Assembly: GCA_001275005.1 (NCBI GenBank)
Contig: JWZX01001988.1
Coordinates: 1 to 22,750 of the forward strand
DNA from: Chrysochromulina tobinii
Taxonomy: Eukaryota; Haptophyta; Prymnesiales; Chrysochromulinaceae
Direction: 5' to 3'
DNA length: 22,750 nucleotides
Shown here: piece after piece, positions 7,053 through 15,333 of the stretch
How positions within the stretch are numbered: the stretch's first letter is position 1
How the letters are laid out: each line of letters starts with the position of its first letter
The notes under the pieces: model-generated
What the model was told of the DNA's origin: nothing
What the model saw: only the letters and a program-made list of their open reading frames with translations
Databases searched by the model: none
Position numbers and translations under genes: made by a program

Positions 7053-9332
7053 TCAGCTCCGTAGCTCCTGAAGCTTTGCGCCGACCTCGCGGTTCGCCGG
7101 CTCTAGCTTGAGCACCTCGCTGTACGCCGCCTCGGCCTCCGGCACACGCCCGAGCGCCTGCAGCGCCTGGCCGCGACGAAAATGCGCCTTGACCGACTGC
7201 GGCGACAGTGCGATCGCCGCGTCCGTGTGCGCGAGCGCGTCGACGAAGCTCTTCGCCTGCAGGGCGCAGTTGGCGCTGTTCAGGCGTAGAGCGAGCAGCA
7301 GCGGCGCCTTCTCGACCGACGTCTCTGCGACGGGCTCGACGAGAGCACGAGCACGCTCGTACTCTGCGCATGCGCCGGCAACGTCACCCTGCTTGTACTG
7401 CGCGTTCGCCGCTGCCTTGAGGCTGCCCGCCTGCGCGAGCCTGTCCTCATCGCTCATCGGGGGCTTCGACGGCTCTTCCGCAGTCATCTCGACTGCCACC
7501 GACTGCACCTTCCAGGGCAGGCCGCCGGCACCGCCGGCTGTTCCTGCCGCCGCCTTGATGATGTTCACAGGCGCTGCCTCGATGATGTTCACAGGCGCTG
7601 CCTCGGACGCCGCTGCCGCCCCATGCGCGTGCCCTTGCCCATGCCCGAGCCCGTGCCCGTGTTGTAGGTCGTGCAGCTTTGCGCCGACCTCGCGGTTCGC
7701 CGGCTCTAGCTTGAGCACCTCGCTGTACGCCGCCTCGGCCTCCGGCACACGCCCGAGCGCCTGCAGCGCCTGGCCGCGACGAAAATGCGCCTTGACCGAC
7801 TGCGGCGACAGTGCGATCGCCGCGTCCGTGTGCGCGAGCGCGTCGACGAAGCTCTTCGCCTGCAGGGCGCAGTTGGCGCTGTTCAGGCGTAGAGCGAGCA
7901 GCAGCGGCGCCTTCTCGACCGACGTCTCTGCGACGGGCTCGACGAGAGCACGAGCACGCTCGTACTCTGCGCATGCGCCGGCAACGTCACCCTGCTTGTA
8001 CTGCGCGTTCGCCGCTGCCTTGAGGCTGCCCGCCTGCGCGAGCCTGTCCTCATCGCTCATCGGGGGCTTCGACGGATCCACCTCGATTTCCGCGCCGACG
8101 CCGCCCGCTGGCGCTGGGCCAGCGCTAGGGTAGGAATGATTGGTACCGGTAGCGGCTTCCATCTCAATTGGTTGCTGCTGGCTGGGCGGCGGCGTGGATG
8201 GGGGCGGCGGGCTGGGCTGCGGCGTGGATGGGGGCGGCGGGCTCGAGGTCGCGATCGCAGCTAGGGCAGGTGTGTCAACGGCGGTACCCTCATCGACGAC
8301 CGGTAGCTCTTGGGCTGCGCTGTTCGCAGCAGGGGCGCTAGCAGGGGCGCTAGCGAGACACGTGACGTTGCTCTTGGCTGCAGCAGAATCTGACGCACCT
8401 TGCGGAGCCTTGTGTTGAGCGCCGGTAATCGCGTCGTGTTGAGCAACCGCCGCCACGTCGTGTTGAGCCACCGTTGCCGCGCCCTCGGCGCCGAGCGCGT
8501 TTGACGGCGGTGGATCGGCGAGCTCACGCCGAACGCCCAACACGGCGCCCAGTCCGGTCGAGGGCTGGTTGTACACGGCAGCCGCGCCGGCCGTCGGCGC
8601 GTACTGTTGCATGGCTACGAGACGCCCGTGCTCGTGCGCGGCGGACAGGATGGCGGAGACGGCGAGCGCCACGCTGATCGTGAAGGCCGCGAGCAGTACG
8701 CATGCCCAGCTACTGAGCCCAATGATCTTTGCCGTGGTCCACTCCGCAGGCCTCTTGGGCGCGGCGGCCGCGGCCGAGCCCATCGCCGTTGCGTCCGGCC
8801 GATCCTGAAGCACATGGGATGCATCCGGATGGCCGAGCTGGTAACGGAGGTTGTGGATCGTCCGCTCGCGCTCGCGCAGAGCCGCCTCGAGGGCGGCGTT
8901 CTGGCGCACGAGGGCGGTGCTCTGCGCATTCACCATTTGCACGAGCATCTCGTTCGTGCGCGCAAGAGGCGTCGCCACCTGGGGCGATTCGGAAGATGCG
9001 TTCACGGCCGTCCCGGAGGCACTGGCGCTGCATGGGGTATGCGACCGAGGTGGGCTGCTTCGAGGCGGAGTCGTAGGAGGCTCAGCGCCGGGTGGTGAAG
9101 CGGGCGGCGAGGCGCCAGGACTACCTCGAATATTCCACAGAGGAGGCTCAGCGCCGGGTGGTGAGGCGTCAGCAAACTCACTGATGTCAAAGGTCTCACT
9201 CGGAGTCATGGAATGTCGAGGTGGAGTTGCAGGCCCCGGCTCGCCCACCGCGACCAGTATGCCATCGTCCCGTGGTTTGTGGGCTGGCGTTGGCGACGTT
9301 GGAGGCTCACCTGCTCGAGCGCCTCGTCCCAT
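7053..9332 (-). CDS. Membrane-anchored protein with two chaperone-type TPR domains
   Basis: A 759-residue frame from the first in-frame ATG at 9332. Residues 1-120 are Pro/Ser-rich with repeated PPGAEPP. A short coiled coil spans about 125-170 (NAALEAALRERERTIHNL), and one TM helix lies at about 201-232 (GLSSWACVLLAAFTISVALA). After a Pro-rich linker come two three-motif TPR domains (about 428-549 and 629-754), separated by a His/Gly-rich linker (HGHGLGHGQGHAHG). Each domain carries the five positions of the Hsp70/Hsp90 carboxylate clamp: K438, N442, N484, K514, R518, and the same set 201 residues later. This suggests docking of cytosolic chaperones or their clients at a membrane, as in Tom70-like receptors; the organelle is unknown. 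An alternative first exon (ATG at 9394, ending CTCGAGCAG before GTGAGC at 9310) is possible but lacks a convincing acceptor. Confidence 0.75.
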   Translation of the reverse strand: MGRGARAGEPPTSPTPAHKPRDDGILVAVGEPGPATPPRHSMTPSETFDISEFADASPPGAEPPLWNIRGSPGASPPASPPGAEPPTTPPRSSPPRSHTPCSASASGTAVNASSESPQVATPLARTNEMLVQMVNAQSTALVRQNAALEAALRERERTIHNLRYQLGHPDASHVLQDRPDATAMGSAAAAAPKRPAEWTTAKIIGLSSWACVLLAAFTISVALAVSAILSAAHEHGRLVAMQQYAPTAGAAAVYNQPSTGLGAVLGVRRELADPPPSNALGAEGAATVAQHDVAAVAQHDAITGAQHKAPQGASDSAAAKSNVTCLASAPASAPAANSAAQELPVVDEGTAVDTPALAAIATSSPPPPSTPQPSPPPPSTPPPSQQQPIEMEAATGTNHSYPSAGPAPAGGVGAEIEVDPSKPPMSDEDRLAQAGSLKAAANAQYKQGDVAGACAEYERARALVEPVAETSVEKAPLLLALRLNSANCALQAKSFVDALAHTDAAIALSPQSVKAHFRRGQALQALGRVPEAEAAYSEVLKLEPANREVGAKLHDLQHGHGLGHGQGHAHGAAAASEAAPVNIIEAAPVNIIKAAAGTAGGAGGLPWKVQSVAVEMTAEEPSKPPMSDEDRLAQAGSLKAAANAQYKQGDVAGACAEYERARALVEPVAETSVEKAPLLLALRLNSANCALQAKSFVDALAHTDAAIALSPQSVKAHFRRGQALQALGRVPEAEAAYSEVLKLEPANREVGAKLQELRS
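7072..7472. repeat. 401-bp exact duplication, copy 1 (C-terminal TPR unit)
   Basis: This block matches 7675-8075 at an offset of 603 bp with no difference that I can find by reading both copies. It encodes the C-terminal TPR domain. The match stops abruptly at both ends inside the coding sequence, and the offset is a multiple of three, so the reading frame is preserved. Confidence 0.9.
7675..8075. repeat. 401-bp exact duplication, copy 2 (N-terminal TPR unit)
   Basis: This is the partner of 7072-7472. It encodes the first TPR domain of the same protein. Between the copies lies a 202-bp linker coding for the His/Gly stretch and a short EAAPVNII duplication. Confidence 0.9.
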
Positions 9333-9537
9333 TGAGGACCGCACGCAATCTCCCGTCGCGCATTTGCGTCTCCGACGCACTCATTCATGATCACACCTCA
9401 AAAACACATTCACAAACACCCAAAAGGAAACCCACTAGAGGGAATCTGGACTTGACTTCCTCACATCTTCACTGTGAACTCCCGCCATTCGAAAATCGTC
9501 TCCGAAGCGCCCACGTTCGAATACAACTCTCGGCATC
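9333..9537. promoter_or_regulatory. Shared 5' region of a head-to-head gene pair
   Basis: Only 205 bases separate the two ATG codons of divergently transcribed genes, so this is probably a bidirectional promoter with both 5' leaders. No TATA box or other motif stands out. If the alternative upstream ATG at 9394 is used for the TPR gene, the gap shrinks to 143 bases. Confidence 0.4.
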
Positions 9538-12500
9538 ATGGCAACCGTGTCCCTCTCGCTCGTGCGCGAGGAGACGATGCTCGCGGCGGCGGAGGTGATG
9601 AAGGCGAGCCGCCCGAAGCTCGCGCTCTCCAAGGACGTCTCCACGCGCATGCAAAAGTACACCGAATCGGCCGCTGCCGTCGACGCGCCGCCGACGAGGA
9701 GGGCGCTCGGCAATCGCACCAACAGCCTGAACTCACTTACCCTCAACACGAAGATGGCGCTCGATGCCGGTAAGCAAGTGGGCAATGGCCATGCTTCCCT
9801 TGCCGCCGATGCGCCCGCAATCGCGACTCCAGCGGAGCCGCAGGTGGGCACGCCGCGCATGGTCGACCCCGTTGCTGTCGCGCGCCTGCACTCGCTCGCC
9901 CTGACGAACGCGATGTTTCTCAAGTCGCCCCAGCCTGCAAAGGCGCGGGTGCAAAATCCATGGGACACAGAAGCACCCGCCACGGCCAAGGCCGCGCAGA
10001 TTGCCGAGGCTCGCCTGGCATACGTGGAGGCACGTGAAGCTACGGGGCTGGTGAGCCCTCGTACGATCGCCACAATGAAGGCTGAGGCCCTCGCAGAGGC
10101 CGCCGAGATGTACCACACTCACCGCTCGATGAACACCAGCCCCCAGACCATCGAGAGCGACTCGCACCCTTCGGCGACCATCCCCGCGGCCGAGGCCGAG
10201 ACTGCCTTGCTGCCTCCTGCAGTGCAGGCAGCATACGACGCCTCCGCCAAGACGGCCATGGAGGACGAGGCGGCTGCCGGCCCCGCGCCCGTGGCGGCGC
10301 CACGCGGGGTTGTGAGCTCGAGCCCATGCGTCAAGCCCGCCGCCAGGCGGAAGAGCATCATCGACAAGTTCGCAGGTTCTCTGAAGCAGCGAGACCCGAC
10401 TACCGACCGGTTCGGTGTGCCACTCGTCGACACTGCGCCGCTCGTCAGCCCTCTTAAGAAGAAGGTCCAGAAGAAGAGCCCCGGGCGCAAGAATTCGACG
10501 AAGGGTTCGGTCGGACTACCGATTCTTGTCCCGACCTTTGGTGAGAACCCACCCGTCCTGTCCAAGCGTCATCACTACTCACGCGCAGTCGGAGCCGCGG
10601 CGCCCGTCGCGAAGGCGCCCGTCGCCGAGGCGCCCGTCGCCGAGGCGCCCGTCGCCGAGGTGCCCGTCGCCGAGGCGCCCGTCGCCGAGGCGCCCGCCGA
10701 GATCACCATCGCCGAGGTGACCGTCACGGAGGTGACCGTAGCCGAGGCGCCCGTAGCCGAGGCGCCCGTAGCCGAGGTGACCGTCACGGAGGTGAGCGTC
10801 GCCGAGGCGCCCGTCGCCGAGGTGAGCGTCGCCGAGGCGCCCGTCGCCGAGGTGACCGTCGCCGAGGCGCCCGTCGCCGAGGTGACCGTCGTGGCGCCCG
10901 CGGCCGAAGAGCCCGCGGCTCCCGTTGCCGCTTCTCCATTGCCCGTCGCCACCTCCACGCCTTCAACGACGGGCCGCCTCCGAATCCGGCCCTCCCCATC
11001 GTACATGGGCCGACTCCGGCACCGGCTGGCCGTTGACACGTTGGCCGTTGAGACTTCCTTGAGCATGCTCACCGAGCAGTTCGAGACGGCAGCTGCTGTG
11101 GATCTCTCTTCATCCAGTGGGCTCGCTTCTGGCTCGTCTCGCGAGGGCTCGAACATCGCGCTGGTCGCGTCACTGCGCGCGGCCGAGACGCACAATTATT
11201 GGGATGCGTTCATCGCGGATCTGCCCTTCGTGCGTGAGATCGCGCTCGCGCAGATGTCCATCTTTGGACGCTGCCTGAAGCGGCCGATGGAGACCATGAC
11301 GCCCATGCGGGCCTCGCTCTTGACGAGCGATGGTCGCGCGAGCATCCTCGAGGCCTTTCAGACGCTCGATGAGGAGACGGACGAGCCGCACCACCTTAGT
11401 GAGCGCCGAGTTGGGCAACTGGCTGAGCTGCCGCCGCCGCCCACCCCCACCGGCCACCCCTACCTGGGGTATGCGATCGCGACGCCCTACGCCGCGGCCA
11501 ACCGCGGCGCGGCCGCCGCCACGCCCGGCACCGCAAAGAGCTCTGTCGCCTCTGCCGCCACGACTGTGGCGATGACGCCGAGTCCGCGGACAGCGGCTGC
11601 GGTGCCGGAACATTCGCCCATAAGCCTGGTGCTGCCACTCGGCTTCCCACACTCGCCGCAGACGCCTGTGCCCATGGCGGAAGAGCTCCCGCCCACTGGT
11701 CGCACTCCCCTCTCGGAGGGGGGGATCACTCGCATGGCGGGATTCGTCGTCCAAAGCGCCATCTCGAGCGCCGTCCAGAGCGCCGTCTCGAGCGCCGTCC
11801 AGAGCGCCGTCTCGAGCGGCGCCACGTCGTCCGTCGAGACCATTTCGCATGGCGCGAGCGGAGCCGCCGCTCGAGACGGCGCTCCCGAGGGTGCGGGCGC
11901 CGTGGCGAGCGCGAGCAGGAAGAAGACGCCGGGTTCGAAGCCGAGCAAGAAGGCAGGCTCCGTCACGAAGCCGCGCGCCCGTCCGCTTCGTCACGGCGAC
12001 TCGCCGCTCAAGATCCGGCTCATGGGCCGCCTGAGCCTCGGGCTGAAAGCTGTCGGCGCGGTGGCGTCGGACTTGACGGACGAAGAGATGGCGAAGCTGG
12101 TGACTGCCGACGGCACGGCCATCGAGGCGCCGAAGAAGCTCGCGGCGGCCGCCTCTACGCCCGCCGCGCAGAGCGAGCAGACGACTTCGCCACCGACAAC
12201 GCGCGTCAAGATGGGGAACCAGTCGTTCCTCGTCGCGTACCGGCACGTGCCCCGGCTGAGTGACAAGCCGCACAGCGTCCTCGCCAACATCCCCGACAAG
12301 CGCCAAGCCGACGAGTCAGTGCCAGAGTCGGGACGGCCTCTAGCGGAGCCGTCGGTGCCGCCGACGGTCATGCCGCCTCCGGCTCCTCCTCCGACCAAGC
12401 GCGGCATGCCCAAGCGGCGCCCCAACTTGGCCGATCGGATCGGGATGGGGATGGGCTCGAACCGGATGCGCTCGCTACGAGGTGGCCCCAAGGTGGCCCC

Positions 12501-13020
12501 ATCCACGGAGGGTGTGGAGGTCTACTCACTCACGCTTGGCACGACCAGCACTGCGGAGTCCCCGGGCCTGGCTCCGGGCCTGGAGGGGATCGAACCGCCC
12601 CCCTCGCACCGCGACGCTCCGGGCGCGCATGGGCCGGAGGCCATCCGGCTTGAGCTGCTCAACCAGGCGGACGATCTGCTCAGCAGCGCTCTCGAGAGCT
12701 CTCGCTCCGATGCCGTCGAGGAACTCACGGCCCGCCGGATGACGCCGAGGTCGGACGAGGTGCTCGCGTCGCTCAGCTTCTTGCACGAGGGACTCGCGGC
12801 CTCGCATCGCAGCCAGTACACCACTCCCGGAACCGACCACCACTTCCGCCCGAACACCACTCCCGCCCGGGGTCGCTTCGTCGCGGCGCTGCGCCTGCCG
12901 GGGCTTGGGCGGCGCGCGCCAGCCGCTGCCGCTCAATGCGGCGGCGACAGCGGCGACGACAACGGCGGCGCTGCCGGCGGGTGTGCTGCTCAGCCCCCGT
13001 CACTCCAAATCGCCGCGTAA
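9538..13020 (+). CDS. Large low-complexity protein with VAEAP repeats, function unknown
   Basis: A 1160-residue open frame from an ATG with A at -3 and G at +4. I do not recognise a known domain. Residues about 357-455 consist of pentapeptide repeats of the type VAEAP, VAEVT and VTEVS. Residues about 740-762 are a Ser/Ala/Val repeat (SAVQSAVSSAVQSAVSS), and Pro-, Ser- and basic-rich segments fill much of the rest. The most ordinary-looking stretch, about residues 543-637 (ETHNYWDAFIADLPFVREIA), may be a folded part. No TM helix or signal peptide is visible. Composition suggests a disordered scaffold or cytoskeleton-linked protein, but this is inference. The last 40 or so residues of this frame are probably not native, because good coding sequence continues in another frame. 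It is divergent from the TPR gene, with which it may share control. Confidence 0.65.
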   Translation: MATVSLSLVREETMLAAAEVMKASRPKLALSKDVSTRMQKYTESAAAVDAPPTRRALGNRTNSLNSLTLNTKMALDAGKQVGNGHASLAADAPAIATPAEPQVGTPRMVDPVAVARLHSLALTNAMFLKSPQPAKARVQNPWDTEAPATAKAAQIAEARLAYVEAREATGLVSPRTIATMKAEALAEAAEMYHTHRSMNTSPQTIESDSHPSATIPAAEAETALLPPAVQAAYDASAKTAMEDEAAAGPAPVAAPRGVVSSSPCVKPAARRKSIIDKFAGSLKQRDPTTDRFGVPLVDTAPLVSPLKKKVQKKSPGRKNSTKGSVGLPILVPTFGENPPVLSKRHHYSRAVGAAAPVAKAPVAEAPVAEAPVAEVPVAEAPVAEAPAEITIAEVTVTEVTVAEAPVAEAPVAEVTVTEVSVAEAPVAEVSVAEAPVAEVTVAEAPVAEVTVVAPAAEEPAAPVAASPLPVATSTPSTTGRLRIRPSPSYMGRLRHRLAVDTLAVETSLSMLTEQFETAAAVDLSSSSGLASGSSREGSNIALVASLRAAETHNYWDAFIADLPFVREIALAQMSIFGRCLKRPMETMTPMRASLLTSDGRASILEAFQTLDEETDEPHHLSERRVGQLAELPPPPTPTGHPYLGYAIATPYAAANRGAAAATPGTAKSSVASAATTVAMTPSPRTAAAVPEHSPISLVLPLGFPHSPQTPVPMAEELPPTGRTPLSEGGITRMAGFVVQSAISSAVQSAVSSAVQSAVSSGATSSVETISHGASGAAARDGAPEGAGAVASASRKKTPGSKPSKKAGSVTKPRARPLRHGDSPLKIRLMGRLSLGLKAVGAVASDLTDEEMAKLVTADGTAIEAPKKLAAAASTPAAQSEQTTSPPTTRVKMGNQSFLVAYRHVPRLSDKPHSVLANIPDKRQADESVPESGRPLAEPSVPPTVMPPPAPPPTKRGMPKRRPNLADRIGMGMGSNRMRSLRGGPKVAPSTEGVEVYSLTLGTTSTAESPGLAPGLEGIEPPPSHRDAPGAHGPEAIRLELLNQADDLLSSALESSRSDAVEELTARRMTPRSDEVLASLSFLHEGLAASHRSQYTTPGTDHHFRPNTTPARGRFVAALRLPGLGRRAPAAAAQCGGDSGDDNGGAAGGCAAQPPSLQIAA
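10606..10900 (+). repeat. Coding minisatellite, 15-bp unit (VAEAP type)
   Basis: The dominant unit is GCCCGTCGCCGAGGC, giving Val-Ala-Glu-Ala-Pro, with variants where Ala-Pro becomes Val-Thr or Val-Ser. The unit length is a multiple of three, so copy-number change would leave the frame open. Confidence 0.9.
11750..11822 (+). repeat. Coding minisatellite, 30-bp unit (SAVQSAVSS)
   Basis: A 30-bp unit with alternating GTCCAGAGCGCC and GTCTCGAGCGCC blocks is repeated about two and a half times inside the large plus-strand frame. Confidence 0.85.
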
Positions 13021-13372
13021 CTCACCGCGCCAAATCAGCCGCGGCGTCGGTGGGCTCCGGCTCCCCTCGATGCTCACCCCGCGCAACAATTGTGGCAGCA
13101 CGCCACGCAACAATGCGCCGATGCCCACGGCCCGCACGATGCTCGACGGCATCGCCAAGAGCAGCCGGAGCTTCCGTACCAAGATGGAGAATGGGATGAA
13201 GGGCTTCTGGAAGAGCAAGGGTGCCGTCTCGGGCAGCTCGGACGCCCTGCGTGCGGACGACCCAGTGATCAGCAGCACGCGCGCCGCGTACCAGCAGAGA
13301 CGCGAGACGCTGCCTCTCCTGCCCAATACGCCCGAGACGGCGAAGCAGGCCCCCGGATGGTGGATCATTTGA
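12923..13372 (+). CDS. Probable C-terminal part of the large repeat protein, in a shifted frame
   Basis: This 149-residue frame lies one nucleotide out of phase with the preceding large frame and overlaps its end. Its composition continues that protein well: SPRHSKSPRNSPRQ and then LPSMLTPRNN, matching the TTPGTD and NTTPARG style just upstream. It ends with PETAKQAPGWWII and a TGA. The switch could be an intron: GT at 12880 to AG at 12922 is 43 nt and joins the frames in phase 0, giving about 1263 residues in total. Another GT-AG pair (12981-13038, 58 nt) also fits the frame. A sequencing error or genuine +1 frameshift cannot be excluded. The start given here is the base after the first candidate acceptor, not an ATG. 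Confidence 0.5.
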   Translation, partial: PLPLNAAATAATTTAALPAGVLLSPRHSKSPRNSPRQISRGVGGLRLPSMLTPRNNCGSTPRNNAPMPTARTMLDGIAKSSRSFRTKMENGMKGFWKSKGAVSGSSDALRADDPVISSTRAAYQQRRETLPLLPNTPETAKQAPGWWII

Positions 13373-13425
13373 GCTCATTTGAGCTCATTTGAGCTCACGC
13401 ACAGATCATTTGAGATCATTTGAGC
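13364..13425. repeat. Tandem ATTTGAGCTC repeat at the 3' end of the gene
   Basis: About three units of TGAGCTCATT begin within the stop codon of the large protein gene, followed by two related ATCATTTGAG units. Each full unit contains the palindrome GAGCTC. Confidence 0.8.
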
Positions 13426-14968
13426 GCTCCCGGATGGCGGGGCATTGGAGCAGTGTGGAGGCGAGAGTGTAGAGGCGCGAGTGTGAGGGGCTGGAGACGC
13501 CCAAGACGACGCCCAAGATCAAAAGTAGCCGCGGAGGTATGGCGGAGGTGTGGCATAGGTGTGGCCAGGGCGGGCGGCATCGAGATGTACAGAGCAGTGC
13601 GGCGAACGACCAAAGGCTGATCTGAATGCCTGGGACAAGAGGGTGTGGTGTGGGCCCATGGGTAAGTCGCGGACGCTGAGCGCATTGGAGCCGAGAGCTG
13701 AGATGTGAGCTTGGAGAGTCGCCTCGCCCGCCCAGGCGCTGGGCTAGTTCGGGGCGCGGCACGTGCATCATTAAGCGAAAGGGGAGAGCCGCGGCGCGGC
13801 AAACCCAAGAACGCTTATGTGCAGAGCGCGCCGCACACGTGGACATGCCGACATCGGAGTGTGAAAATGTCGCGTTACGCGTATTTGAGGATGAGGTAGT
13901 CCGCTCCCCTGCTCGTTGTGCTTAGCTCGCTGGTGCTTGCACTCAAGACTCATTTTAGCGTATGTCGAGGAAGAGCTCATTTGTCATTAGGAAGCGCCCC
14001 GGGTATACGTACTTGGCGACTAGTGTAGGTACATCGAGAGCCGCTGCCTCATGATGGCTCATCGCGCCTCGCGAGTCGCGATCGGTACCCCGGCGCGACG
14101 GGGCTCGGGGGAGCCATGTTGCGTGCGGCCCAGACGTGTTGCACGCCGGTGTGAAACGAGATCCGACAAAATTTTCGAACTCCCGCAATGCGGGACCCCA
14201 CTCGACTTTTCTCGCGGTCGCGCCGCGTTCAGATGCGTGAGTCCCATTGAAGGTGAGCGTCCCGGACCTTGACGACTCATCCTTCGCCCCAAACTTCTGC
14301 ACAACGCCTTCAGCTGCCTCGCATGCACCGTATCCTCGAAGTCCTGTGGCAACACGGCGGCCTCGCTGTCCACTCTTTCCGGAGTGGCCGCAGTGGAGTG
14401 CTTGCTGCCTTCTCGATCTCTCACAATCTTGCCCTGTGAGCACCCCTAATGCGCACCACTCATCGCCCACGTGCAACCGTGTGCTCACCCGAACTGTGCA
14501 GGTACCATCGCGACTTTGAACCACTCACGGCACACACGCTGTCGCGTGCGCTTCGAAACGAGGCTCCTATCGGCGGTCAAACTCACTCAACACGTTCGGA
14601 CAAGGTGCGGCAGCTCTTTGTCCCCACTGATTGACATAGTCCAGCCGTCGCCAGCCGCGGGCCGTGGCTGGCACGTCCTGCACACCACCACCACTTGCGC
14701 TGCCATTTCTGCGTACGACGATGGCAGCGCACCCGCCACCCACGCCTAACCCCATCCCCGTGCTCCCGGACAGGTTCTGACGCATTGGTAGGCATCCTCG
14801 TGGGGGACAAGGAGGAGCCCAGCAGCAAGCGCGGCCACGGCGACGCGTGCGCGAGCGCTGGCGGCGTGCGGACGGCGACGCTCGCTAGCCGGCCCTTGAG
14901 AGAGGGCCGCGCGCCCGCCGTGAGGGTCCGCTGTGGGCGTTTGGGACCGGTCAAACGAGTATTGTAAC
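13426..14968. other. Non-coding or unrecognised region
   Basis: No frame is convincing. The longest, 13955-14524 on the minus strand (189 residues), has no recognisable domain and unremarkable composition. A perfect 11-bp stem with a 14-base loop occurs at 14696-14706 and 14721-14731 (TGCGCTGCCAT). An 18-bp sequence, gaaacgaggctcctatcg, at about 14554 recurs near 17969. Confidence 0.5.
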
Positions 14969-15118
14969 GACCTCGTACATGCTTGGGCCGGAGGTACACG
15001 CATCAGTAACGTGTTTAGGCTTTACCCTGACGACCCGCATTCATATTTCATTCATTTGTCGGAAAGCGACGCGCTTCCGCTTGGTTTCACCCTGGCATGC
15101 AACACCAACACGTCCCGG
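14969..15118. repeat. Dispersed repeat, copy A
   Basis: About 150 bp that align with 18462-18594 in the same orientation. The first 44 bases (GACCTCGTACATGCTTGGGC onward) are nearly identical. Copy A has extra short segments in three places, at least two of which look like local duplications, for example TTCCGC next to GCGCTT. It lies about 200 bp beyond the 3' end of DRC4. Confidence 0.85.
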
Positions 15119-15333
15119 CCACCGCACCGCCAACTTGCGCGAACGCGACCGATACAAACTTGCTCTTGCTAATTGCTGACGAAATCTTGTGCACGGGGTG
15201 GTAACATACTGCGTAAACACCTAAAAAAAAAATTGTTCAGTGCACGTTCAGAAGCCGTCGTATTATCCTAGACGAAGCTCAACCCGCGATGAAGCTCAAC
15301 CCGCGACGAAACTCGACAGTCATTAGATGAAGA
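15119..15333. other. 3' flank of DRC4
   Basis: A short spacer with an A-run at about 15222-15231 and a roughly 20-bp tandem repeat (GAAGCTCAACCCGCGA) near 15270-15312. I see no gene and no canonical AATAAA signal on the minus strand close to the stop codon. Confidence 0.4.

Noticed and set aside
7108-8133. Plus-strand Ala/Ser/Cys-rich frame of 341 codons
   Set aside because: It is the antisense shadow of the duplicated TPR region and repeats only because the DNA is duplicated.
11170-12306. Minus-strand frame of 378 codons
   Set aside because: Arg/Gly-rich antisense shadow of the large repeat protein with no recognisable domain.
13955-14524. Minus-strand frame of 189 codons in the 13.4-15.0 kb gap
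   Set aside because: No family is recognised, there is no clear splice context, and overlapping frames are similarly long; the tail PTLVAKYVYPGRFLMTNE is the only protein-like part.
14979-15179. Small conserved peptide shared by copies A and B of the dispersed repeat
   Set aside because: The shared MLGPEVHASVTC frame is broken by different indels after about 12 residues, so similarity is at the DNA level.
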